Origin: Acidobacteriota bacterium | GTDB taxonomy: Bacteria; Acidobacteriota; Terriglobia; Bryobacterales; Bryobacteraceae | Reading direction: 5' to 3' | Length of the DNA: 8,358 bases | NCBI GenBank assembly: GCA_947466555.1 | Contig: CANIFK010000198.1 | Span: 1-8,358, forward strand | In this document: positions 1 through 5,667 of the stretch, in pieces | Layout: each line of letters starts with the position of its first letter | Numbering within the stretch: position 1 is the first letter of the stretch | Notes under the pieces: model-generated | Database searches by the model: none | The model's input: the letters and a program-made list of their open reading frames with translations, nothing else | What the model was told of the DNA's origin: nothing | Program-made: the position numbers and the translations under genes

Positions 1-1223
1 AGACGCTTTCGATCGACCGCATCTCGGCCGATCAGGACGAGATTGCGCCGGTCATCAAGCTGGTGGACACGACGATTTTCAACGCCCTCGAGCGGAGAGC
101 GTCGGACATCCATATCGAGACGCGCGATGGCGAAGTTGTCATCAAGTACCGCATTGACGGCGTGTTGCACTACGCCATGCCGCCGATTGCCAAAGACTGG
201 CACTCGATGATTATTTCGCGTATTAAGGTCATGAGCGAGCTCGACATCGCCGAGCGGCGCGTACCGCAGGACGGCCGTTTCCGGGTGCGCTACAAGGGCC
301 GGCTGATCGATTTCCGCGTCTCGATTATGCCCACGGTGCATGGCGAAGATTCGGTGCTGCGCGTGCTGGACAAAGAGTCGATGTCGGAGAAGTTCGCGAA
401 GCTGACGCTTGACGTCGTTGGCTTCAGCGACCACGACGTGACGCGGTTCCGGCGGTACATCAAAGAGCCGTACGGGATGGTGCTAGTGACGGGGCCGACG
501 GGGTCCGGTAAGACCACGACGCTGTACGCGGCGCTGAGCGAAATTAAGAACGACGAAGACAAGATCGTCACCATTGAAGACCCGGTTGAATATCAGCTGA
601 AGGGCATTACGCAGATCCCGGTGAACGAGAAAAAGGGGCTGACGTTTGCGCGCGGGTTGCGCTCCATTTTGCGTCACGATCCGGACAAGATTCTGGTCGG
701 CGAAATTCGCGATCAGGAGACGGCGCAGATTGCCATTAACGCCGCGCTGACGGGCCACTTGGTGTTCACCACCGTCCACGCCAATAACGTGTTGGACGTG
801 ATGGGCCGGTTCCTGAACATGGGTGTGGAGCCGTACAACTTTGTGGCGGCGATGAACTGCATTCTGGCGCAGCGGCTGGTGCGCGTGATCTGCGACCACT
901 GCAAGCGGCCGGTGCATGTGGACGATCAGGAGATTATCGACAGCCGGTTGAATCCGGAGGATTTCCGGGACGTTACTTTCTACGAGGGCGCCGGATGCTT
1001 TGAGTGCGGCGGAACGGGGTATCACGGCCGGTCGGCGATTCACGAGTTGCTGGATTTGTCGGAACGGATGCGGGAGCTGATTTTGGAGAAGCGCCCGGCG
1101 TCGGAGATCAAGCGGGTGGCGCGCGAAGAGGGTATGACGACGCTGCGCGAGTCGGCCATTGAGCGCGTGCGTGCGGGCATTACGACGCTGCGGGAAATCA
1201 ACAAAGTGACGTTCATCGAGTAA
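1..1223 (+). CDS. gspE: GspE/PilB-family secretion/pilus assembly ATPase, 5' partial
   Basis: Cytoplasmic hexameric ATPase that powers pilus or pseudopilus assembly. The frame is open to the left edge (first full codon at 3), and the residues before the GTG at 63 read IAPVIKLVDTT, the normal family lead-in. So 63 is not the start, and the N-terminal GspE-N domain lies outside the window. Numbering from that GTG, the sequence shows the SDIHIE motif (14-19) and RIDGVL (30-35), Walker A GPTGSGKT (144-151, nt 492-515) and the Asp box IEDPVE (171-176). Next come Walker B LVGEIRD (211-217) and the His box TGHLVFTTVHAN (230-241). A CxxC pair (C277/C280) and a second (C312/C315) form the tetracysteine zinc site typical of GspE and PilB. 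All catalytic motifs are intact. The tail after the zinc site, GRSAIHELL onward, is also canonical. The following pilMNOP-like genes favour a pilus-type role, but the sequence alone does not separate GspE from PilB. Confidence 0.96.
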   Translation, partial: TLSIDRISADQDEIAPVIKLVDTTIFNALERRASDIHIETRDGEVVIKYRIDGVLHYAMPPIAKDWHSMIISRIKVMSELDIAERRVPQDGRFRVRYKGRLIDFRVSIMPTVHGEDSVLRVLDKESMSEKFAKLTLDVVGFSDHDVTRFRRYIKEPYGMVLVTGPTGSGKTTTLYAALSEIKNDEDKIVTIEDPVEYQLKGITQIPVNEKKGLTFARGLRSILRHDPDKILVGEIRDQETAQIAINAALTGHLVFTTVHANNVLDVMGRFLNMGVEPYNFVAAMNCILAQRLVRVICDHCKRPVHVDDQEIIDSRLNPEDFRDVTFYEGAGCFECGGTGYHGRSAIHELLDLSERMRELILEKRPASEIKRVAREEGMTTLRESAIERVRAGITTLREINKVTFIE

Positions 1224-1226
1224 CCC

Positions 1227-2087
1227 ATGTCATTTATCGACAAATTCAACGGCTTGCTGGCGGATCCGCCGCCGGAGTTCGGCTTCGAAGTCACGGAGGC
1301 AGGCCTCGCTTGGTCGTCGCCGAAGGGCAAGGGCTTCACGGCGTTTGAACCGGGCACGCTGCGGGTATCGCCGAGCGAGGAAAACATTTTGCGCGCCGAA
1401 TCGATGGCGCGGGCGGTGCGGGAAGTGACCGGCGACGCGGCGGGGCGGAAGCGGCGGATGGCGGCGGTGATTCTGCCGGACTACGCGGGGCGGACGACGG
1501 TGTTGGATTTCGATTCGTTCCCGGCCAAGACCGAGGAGCAGGAGACGTTGGTGAAGTTCCGGCTGCGGAAGGCGGTACCGTTCGATATTGATTCGGCGTC
1601 GGTGAGCTATTTCGCGCAGCCGCGGCATGGGTCGAAGAAAGTGGATGTGATTGCGAGTTCGATGTCGCTGGAGACGTTGGCTCGGTATGAGGCGCCCTTC
1701 CGGGCGGCGGGGTTGCATGTGGGGTTTGTGACGGGGTCGATCCTGGCGGCGTTGAACGCGGTGCCGAATACGGGGTGCCGGGTGGTGGTGAAATTGAACG
1801 GGCTGGTGCTGGCGCTGGCGGTGACCGATAACGGCGCGCTGCGGCTGCTGCGGACGATTGAGTTGCCCGAGGCCACGCCGGATGCGATTGCCGAACACCT
1901 GATGCCGACGTTGACCTATTTGGAAGACGAGTGGGGGAAGAAGCCGGAGAGCGTGTATGCGGTGGGGTTCGACCCGCAGTGGTTGGAGCCGGAGTTGGGG
2001 GCCGAGGCGCTGAACGGGCCGTTTGGCGTGGCGCAGGCGCATAACGCGGGGCTGCTGGGCTGGCTGGCGGCGGGAGGGCGGTTGTGA
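1227..2087 (+). CDS. pilM: PilM-like actin-fold protein of the pilus assembly complex
   Basis: In type IV pilus systems PilM is a cytoplasmic actin-like protein that binds the N-terminal tail of PilN and links the motor to the alignment complex. The best match is residues 109-128, VKFRLRKAVPFDIDSASVSY, equivalent to the PilM segment that usually reads like 'ekyiPfdld'. Position just before pilN-like and pilO-like genes supports the call. At 286 residues it is shorter than typical PilM (about 350). Both nucleotide-binding signatures look degraded: the usual GIDIGS-like phosphate loop reads FEVTEAGLA (20-28), and the second DIG-like motif reads VVVKLNGLVLAL (186-197). It may therefore be structural rather than ATP-binding, like the actin-fold part of GspL. 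The ATG lies 3 bp after the ATPase stop with no clear Shine-Dalgarno, suggesting translational coupling. The family call is fairly secure; loss of ATP binding is inferred. Confidence 0.82.
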   Translation: MSFIDKFNGLLADPPPEFGFEVTEAGLAWSSPKGKGFTAFEPGTLRVSPSEENILRAESMARAVREVTGDAAGRKRRMAAVILPDYAGRTTVLDFDSFPAKTEEQETLVKFRLRKAVPFDIDSASVSYFAQPRHGSKKVDVIASSMSLETLARYEAPFRAAGLHVGFVTGSILAALNAVPNTGCRVVVKLNGLVLALAVTDNGALRLLRTIELPEATPDAIAEHLMPTLTYLEDEWGKKPESVYAVGFDPQWLEPELGAEALNGPFGVAQAHNAGLLGWLAAGGRL

Positions 2088-2106
2088 CGGCGGCTGTGAC
2101 GGCGGC
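2083..2106 (+). repeat. 12-bp tandem duplication across the pilM stop codon
   Basis: TGTGACGGCGGC occurs twice back to back (2083-2094, 2095-2106). Because 12 bp is four codons, the pilM stop TGA at 2085-2087 is repeated in the same frame at 2097-2099, giving a second in-frame stop. It looks like a replication-slippage duplication; nothing indicates a function. Confidence 0.8.
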
Positions 2107-2125
2107 TGAGCGCTGTATCAGACAA

Positions 2126-2150
2126 TTCCTGGGTGACAGTCACCTAGGAA
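2126..2150. repeat. 25-bp near-perfect palindrome between pilM and pilN
   Basis: The arms TTCCTGGGTGAC (2126-2137) and GTCACCTAGGAA (2139-2150) flank a single central A at 2138. Eleven of twelve positions pair by Watson-Crick rules, and the twelfth (G2131 with T2145) would be a G-U wobble in RNA. The core GGTGAC-A-GTCACC is perfect. It sits in the only sizeable spacer of the operon, ending 19 bp before the pilN start. No T-run follows, so it is not a classic intrinsic terminator. It could be an operator, an mRNA stabilising or processing hairpin, or one copy of a dispersed extragenic palindrome. The sequence shows the symmetry; the role is unknown. Confidence 0.85.
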
Positions 2151-2169
2151 AGATCCGGGGGGTGGGGCG

Positions 2170-2736
2170 GTGAGATATCCGATTAACCTGGCGAGTGAGC
2201 CGTTCCGGCGCGACCGGGCGATGATTGTGGCCTCGTCGGTGCTGGCGGGGTTGCTGGTGTTGACCTTTGGGCTGTTGGTGGCGTTGATCGTCAACGAACG
2301 GCACCAGAAGCGCGATGTGCTGGAGGCGACCGAGCAGGCCGAGGCCCAGGTGGCGAAGTTGGCGACCGAACAGTCCACCATTGAGGCTTCCATGCGGAAG
2401 GCCGAGAACGCCGATGTGCTGGAACGGAGCGTTTTTCTGAACAACCTGATTGTGAGGAAGGGCGTGAGCTGGACGAAGCTGTTTGGCGATTTAGAGTCCG
2501 TGATGCCGCATAACGTGCGGCTGGTGGCCATCCGGCCGCAAACGGACCCGAAGAACAATATTCAACTGGAAATGACGGTCGGCGCGCAGACGGTGGAGCC
2601 GGTCGTCGATTTGCTGAAGAAGATGGAAGGCTCCGGGATTTTCAGCGTTCCGAGTGTTGCCAATTGCCTGCCGCCGTCGCAGAGCGAACCGCTGTACCGC
2701 TGCCGCGTGAGTGTGAATTATGCCCAGAAACTTTAA
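2170..2736 (+). CDS. pilN: PilN-like inner-membrane pilus assembly protein
   Basis: Bitopic inner-membrane protein whose short cytoplasmic tail binds PilM and whose periplasmic coiled coil and ferredoxin-like domain pair with PilO. The N-terminal motif INLASEPFR (5-13) is a variant of the PilN INLLP-type tail. A hydrophobic helix follows (about 18-41), then a charged helical stretch likely to be coiled coil (about 45-85). The globular part (about 97-188) includes VSWTKLFGDLESVMPHNVRL, typical of the family. The length, 188 residues, is normal. The start is the GTG at 2170: it is the first start after the in-frame TGA at 2134, it sits right before the conserved motif, and a G-rich tract upstream could serve as a weak ribosome site. 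The 3' end overlaps pilO by 17 bp. Confidence in the family is high. Confidence 0.9.
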   Translation: MRYPINLASEPFRRDRAMIVASSVLAGLLVLTFGLLVALIVNERHQKRDVLEATEQAEAQVAKLATEQSTIEASMRKAENADVLERSVFLNNLIVRKGVSWTKLFGDLESVMPHNVRLVAIRPQTDPKNNIQLEMTVGAQTVEPVVDLLKKMEGSGIFSVPSVANCLPPSQSEPLYRCRVSVNYAQKL

Positions 2737-3580
2737 TATTGGCTCGTTGGTGGGCCAGCTGGGCCTGAAGAAAAACGACCCGAGAACGACGGCGCGGATC
2801 GGGCTGGGCGTGCTGCTCCTTTGCAATCTGGTGGCGGGTTGGTTTGTGTACAGCCCCATTGGCGGCTCCGCCGAGGAGATGGAGACGCGGCTGATGGATC
2901 TGCGGAAGCAGGTGTCGACCAAGCAGGCCGTGCTGAAGCGCAGCAAAGAGCTGGCAGCGAAGGTGGACAAGGGGCGGACGCAGGGCGATGAATTTTTGGG
3001 CCGGTACTTTCTGAGCCGGCCGACGACCTATTCGACGCTGGTTGGCGAACTGAACACGCTGGCCAAGGCGGCCGGTGTGCGGCCGAAGGAACAGGCGTTT
3101 AACGAAGAAGAGGTGGAGGGGTCTGACGAGCTGGGCATGGTGAGTATCACGGCCGGCTACGAGGGCAGTTATGCCGACCTGCTGCACTTCCTGCGTGAAC
3201 TCGACAAGGCCAACCGGCTGGTAATTATTGAGAGCCTGGCGGCTTCGCCGCAGCAGGGTACGGGTGTGTTGAACATTTCGCTGCGGCTGAATACGTTTAT
3301 CCGGGAGACGCCGGTGGCGGCGCAGTTGGCGGCGTTGACGCAGCCTCGCGAGACTGTCGCGCGGCCCGATGGGCCTGCGGCTCAACCCGCGCCCGCTGTG
3401 TCGCAGCCGGTGACTCCTTCGGTGGCGCCGAGCCCGATGGCACCGCCGCCCGCCGCACCGGTGGCGCAGCCGCGTGGCGCGGCGAGTTCGCCTCTGGCTC
3501 CAGTGACGCCGCCTCCCGGCATGCCGGTTCCGCCTCCCGGCGCGCCGACTCCGGCGGCCAAGAGAGGAAGCGGACGATGA
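2720..3580 (+). CDS. pilO: PilO-like inner-membrane protein with Pro/Ala-rich tail
   Basis: Partner of PilN in the periplasmic alignment complex that connects the inner-membrane motor to the secretin. Layout: a short cytoplasmic N-terminus, one transmembrane helix (about 27-44), a coiled-coil-like helix (about 50-85) and a ferredoxin-like PilO domain (about 100-195). Recognisable elements are the LNTLAKAAGV helix and the GSYADLLHFLRELDKANRLV segment, which matches the PilO pattern 'G.Y..l..Fl..l....Rlv'. Residues 209-286 form a Pro/Ala-rich tail ending in KRGSGR, longer than in typical PilO (about 200 residues) and probably disordered in the periplasm. The ATG at 2720 lies inside the end of pilN (17-bp overlap), and the gene ends in an ATGA overlap with the next one, so translation is likely coupled on both sides. 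Confidence 0.9.
   Translation: MPRNFNIGSLVGQLGLKKNDPRTTARIGLGVLLLCNLVAGWFVYSPIGGSAEEMETRLMDLRKQVSTKQAVLKRSKELAAKVDKGRTQGDEFLGRYFLSRPTTYSTLVGELNTLAKAAGVRPKEQAFNEEEVEGSDELGMVSITAGYEGSYADLLHFLRELDKANRLVIIESLAASPQQGTGVLNISLRLNTFIRETPVAAQLAALTQPRETVARPDGPAAQPAPAVSQPVTPSVAPSPMAPPPAAPVAQPRGAASSPLAPVTPPPGMPVPPPGAPTPAAKRGSGR
3561..3570 (+). promoter_or_regulatory. Shine-Dalgarno site for the pilP-like gene
   Basis: AGAGAGGAAG contains GAGG/AGGA about 8 nt before the ATG at 3577. It is the clearest ribosome site inside the pilus operon and supports that start even though the gene overlaps the pilO stop codon by 4 bp. It also encodes the KRGS part of the PilO C-terminus. Confidence 0.7.
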
Positions 3581-4314
3581 AACTAGGCGCTTCTCCGAAA
3601 CAGATCGCGATTCTGGGTGGACTGGTTGTGGTGGCGCTGTTCCTGCAATTTAGCGGGGGCGGGGACGACCGTCCGAAGTCCGACGCCAAGCGGGGCCCTG
3701 CGCCGGTGGCGACGCCGTTGCCTGTGTCCGGATCGGCCGGGCCGCGGGCGTTGACTCCGGTGGCGGCTAAGAACGCCGCGGCGCCGCGGCCGAACAGCCG
3801 GAACCGCACGAGCCTGGAATACAAGCCCGTGCTGCGGCCACGCCGCGTGGAAGACCGGGTGGACCCGACGACGATTGACCCGACGCTGCGCACCGATATT
3901 CTGGCTAAGCTGGCTACGATTCAGATTCAGGGCGGTTCGCGCCCGCTGTTTGATTTCGGAACCGCACCGCCGCCGGTGGTGAAGGCGCCCGATCCGGGCA
4001 AGATTAAGGTGACCCCGGGCGCGGTGAAGCCGCCGCCGGTGGTGATTGCTCCGGTGAAACCGCCGTCAGGGCCCGTGACACCGGTGAAGCCGCAGGCGCC
4101 ACCGATTCCGCTGAAGTTTTATGGCTTCACGTCGGCGCGAGCGGGGCTGAAGCGTGCGTTCTTCCTGGAAGGGGAAGACGTCTATGTCGCCAACGAAGGC
4201 GACATTGTGAAGAAACGCTATAAGGTGGTGCGCGTCAATCTAAATAGCGTCGTGATGGAAGACACCGAATACAAGCAGCAGCAGACGCTGCCGTTGACTG
4301 AACAATCCCAATGA
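3577..4314 (+). CDS. pilP: PilP/GspC-like periplasmic connector protein
   Basis: PilP and GspC are inner-membrane-anchored proteins whose small C-terminal beta domain contacts the secretin periplasmic domains. This 245-residue protein has a single N-terminal hydrophobic helix (about 9-25), with no lipobox cysteine, so it is probably a membrane anchor rather than a lipoprotein. A Pro/Ala-rich linker follows. A second Pro-rich stretch with Val-Lys-Pro-Pro steps (about 131-177) leads into a compact beta domain (about 178-240). The beta domain has PLKFYGFTS, then KRAFFLEGEDVYVANEGDIV and YKVVRVNLNSVVMED, the strand pattern of the PilP/GspC homology region. Its place after pilO matches canonical pilP. 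It starts in the ATGA overlap with pilO and ends in another ATGA overlap. The family call rests on pattern and position and is less certain than for the earlier genes. Confidence 0.75.
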   Translation: MKLGASPKQIAILGGLVVVALFLQFSGGGDDRPKSDAKRGPAPVATPLPVSGSAGPRALTPVAAKNAAAPRPNSRNRTSLEYKPVLRPRRVEDRVDPTTIDPTLRTDILAKLATIQIQGGSRPLFDFGTAPPPVVKAPDPGKIKVTPGAVKPPPVVIAPVKPPSGPVTPVKPQAPPIPLKFYGFTSARAGLKRAFFLEGEDVYVANEGDIVKKRYKVVRVNLNSVVMEDTEYKQQQTLPLTEQSQ

Positions 4315-5630
4315 GAGTGACGCGGCGACAATCCGAACGGGGCTACGCGCTGATCTTCGTCTTCGCGCTGACGGCGATGATGGCGTTGTCGCTCTATATG
4401 GAATTGCCGCGGCTGGCGCTGGAGATGCAGCGGAACCGGGAAGAGCTACTGATTGAGCGCGGCGAGCAGTATGTGCGGGCGATCAAGGTATTCCAAAAGA
4501 AGAACAAGAAGAATCCGCAGACAATCGAAGAGCTGGAGAGCTTCAACGGCGTGCGGTTCCTGCGCAAACGGTATGTGGACCCGATGACGGGCAAGGACGA
4601 TTGGCGGCTGATTCATACCGACGGGATGAAGCTGACCGATTCGCTGGTGGAGAAGCAGGCAAAGCCCGGCGAAACACCTGAATCGAAGAGCACGAATTCG
4701 TTTGTGAGTGAGGGCGCTTCGTTTGGTTCGACCGGCGACGCGACGCAGGGCCGGGTGGCGCAGGCGTTGAACAGGCGGGCGAGCGAACAGCCGGGCGCGG
4801 CGGGCGCGCCGCCGGCACCGGGGACGATGTCGCCAACGGACCCGAACCCGATCAGCGAGCCGATGCAACAGCAACAAATGTTGCAGCAACAGATCATTCA
4901 GCAGCAACAGCAGAGCATGGTTCCGATCATGGGTCCGAACGGGCAACCGATCCAGCGCGTGCCGGGGTTGCCGGGGCAGTTTGGCTCGCCAAGCCCGTAC
5001 CCGACGCAGGCAGCGAATTCGCAGTCGGGTGGGACGGTTTCGGGCGGCTCGTCGTTCGGTAGCGGCTATAGCGGTGGAGTGGGCGGGAGCCCGACAATGG
5101 GGCCGCAACCCTCGCCGCAGTTGCAGCAGGGCACGTTCCGGCCGGGCGGCGGATCGAACAGCTTTGGCGGGCAGGTGGCGGGCGGGCCTCCGATTCCCGG
5201 ACAGGGTGGCTTTGGTGGCGGGGCGCCGGGCGGCATTGCGGTGAACCCGGCTACGTCGATGATTCAACAGATTCTGACGCGGCCGAATCCGCAAGGGCTG
5301 GCCAATATTCAGGGGGGCATGGGCGGGGCGCAGGCGATGGGTGGCGGAATTGCGGGCGTGGCCAGCAAGCACGACGCCGAGGGGATCAAGATCTACAAGG
5401 AAAAGACGAATTACAAAGAGTGGGAGTTCGTCTATGACCCTTCGAAGGAGAAGGGCGCGATGGGGCAATTTCCGGGTCAGACGCAGGGCACGGTGGGCGG
5501 GCAGATGCCGGGGCAACCTGGGTTTGGCGGGCAACCGGGTGGCTTTGGAGGCCAGCAGGGCGGGTTCGGCGGGCAACCGGGTGGCTTCGGCGGGCAGCAA
5601 GGCGGCTTTGGCGGGACACCCCGGCGATAG
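4311..5630 (+). CDS. Pseudopilin-like (GspG/minor-pilin type) protein with low-complexity insert and tail
   Basis: The N-terminus (RRQSERGYALIFVFALTAMM) resembles a prepilin leader and hydrophobic helix: basic leader, Gly11, then a helix to about residue 30. The Glu expected five residues after the cleavage Gly is absent (Phe16), as in GspK-type minor pseudopilins, so peptidase processing is uncertain. Residues 36-105 resemble a pseudopilin head: a long amphipathic helix, then NPQTIEELESF and RYVDPMTGKDDWRLIH, similar to the GspG 'DPWG..Y' region. Residues about 115-345 are low complexity, rich in Gln, Gly, Pro and Ser. A folded-looking stretch returns at 347-378 (GIAGVASKHDAEGIKIYKE, then YKEWEFVYDP), and the last 36 residues are Gly-Phe-Gly repeats. 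I infer one domain split by a disordered insert. It overlaps the pilP-like stop by 4 bp and has no clear ribosome site, implying coupled translation. It could be a minor pilin, a pilus-tip adhesin-like protein or a secretion pseudopilin. Confidence 0.65.
   Translation: MRVTRRQSERGYALIFVFALTAMMALSLYMELPRLALEMQRNREELLIERGEQYVRAIKVFQKKNKKNPQTIEELESFNGVRFLRKRYVDPMTGKDDWRLIHTDGMKLTDSLVEKQAKPGETPESKSTNSFVSEGASFGSTGDATQGRVAQALNRRASEQPGAAGAPPAPGTMSPTDPNPISEPMQQQQMLQQQIIQQQQQSMVPIMGPNGQPIQRVPGLPGQFGSPSPYPTQAANSQSGGTVSGGSSFGSGYSGGVGGSPTMGPQPSPQLQQGTFRPGGGSNSFGGQVAGGPPIPGQGGFGGGAPGGIAVNPATSMIQQILTRPNPQGLANIQGGMGGAQAMGGGIAGVASKHDAEGIKIYKEKTNYKEWEFVYDPSKEKGAMGQFPGQTQGTVGGQMPGQPGFGGQPGGFGGQQGGFGGQPGGFGGQQGGFGGTPRR
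4863..4913 (+). repeat. Poly-Gln tract inside the pseudopilin-like protein
   Basis: Residues 185-201 are M, four Q, M-L, three Q, I-I, five Q, coded by mixed CAA and CAG. Mixed codons argue against very recent triplet slippage and for maintained Gln content. The tract lies within the low-complexity insert. Confidence 0.85.
5520..5624 (+). repeat. Heptapeptide (21-bp) tandem repeat GFGGQ[P/Q]G at the C-terminus
   Basis: Four complete copies (5520-5540, 5541-5561, 5562-5582, 5583-5603) alternate GFGGQPG and GFGGQQG. A degenerate fifth copy, GFGGTPR, follows. Synonymous codons differ between copies (TTT/TTC, GGC/GGA/GGG), so the protein repeat is better conserved than the DNA. The P-Q-P-Q alternation suggests duplication as a 14-residue (42-bp) unit. 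Such Gly-Phe repeats are usually disordered and prone to weak self-association; copy number probably varies between strains. Confidence 0.9.
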
Positions 5631-5643
5631 GGGGTAGCGGTCG

Positions 5644-5667
5644 CAGTATACTGGCGTGACCCAGTAT
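5644..5667 (+). promoter_or_regulatory. Possible -10 box in a palindrome plus start-codon hairpin before the kinase
   Basis: CAGTATACTG (5644-5653) is a perfect 10-bp palindrome containing TATACT (5647-5652), a fair match to a sigma-70 -10 box. No convincing -35 is seen 15-19 bp upstream. Separately, ATACTGG (5648-5654) is exactly complementary to CCAGTAT (5661-5667) across a 6-nt loop. In a transcript reading through from the pilus operon this hairpin would include the A and U of the kinase AUG. A transcript started from the -10 box would begin near 5658-5660, lack the 5' arm and be almost leaderless. The symmetry is seen; promoter activity and control are inferred. Confidence 0.4.

Noticed and set aside
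63..65. GTG considered as the start codon of the ATPase
   Set aside because: The frame is open to the window edge and the upstream residues match the family, so the protein is truncated by the window rather than starting here.
2126..2150. The palindrome considered as an intrinsic terminator after pilM
   Set aside because: No T-run follows the 3' arm; the next bases are AGATCC and a G-rich tract. The operon also continues 19 bp later with the functionally linked pilN.
2088..2169. The pilM-pilN spacer as a frameshifted continuation of pilM or a small gene
   Set aside because: Two in-frame stops (2085, 2097) close pilM, the pilM-like protein already ends naturally, and no short frame there has a start with a ribosome site or recognisable residues.
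4446..5600. A 384-codon open frame on the - strand opposite the pseudopilin-like gene
   Set aside because: It is Arg/Leu/Pro-rich with no domain or motif, and the + frame has recognisable pilin-like features and coupled starts.
5520..5624. Short regular repeats considered as a CRISPR array
   Set aside because: The repeats are contiguous 21-bp coding units with no unique spacers, in frame with the upstream gene.
5622..5632. A -35 element for the TATACT box
   Set aside because: No hexamer at 15-19 bp spacing (for example GCGATA, CGATAG) resembles TTGACA, so only a weak or extended-type promoter could be argued.
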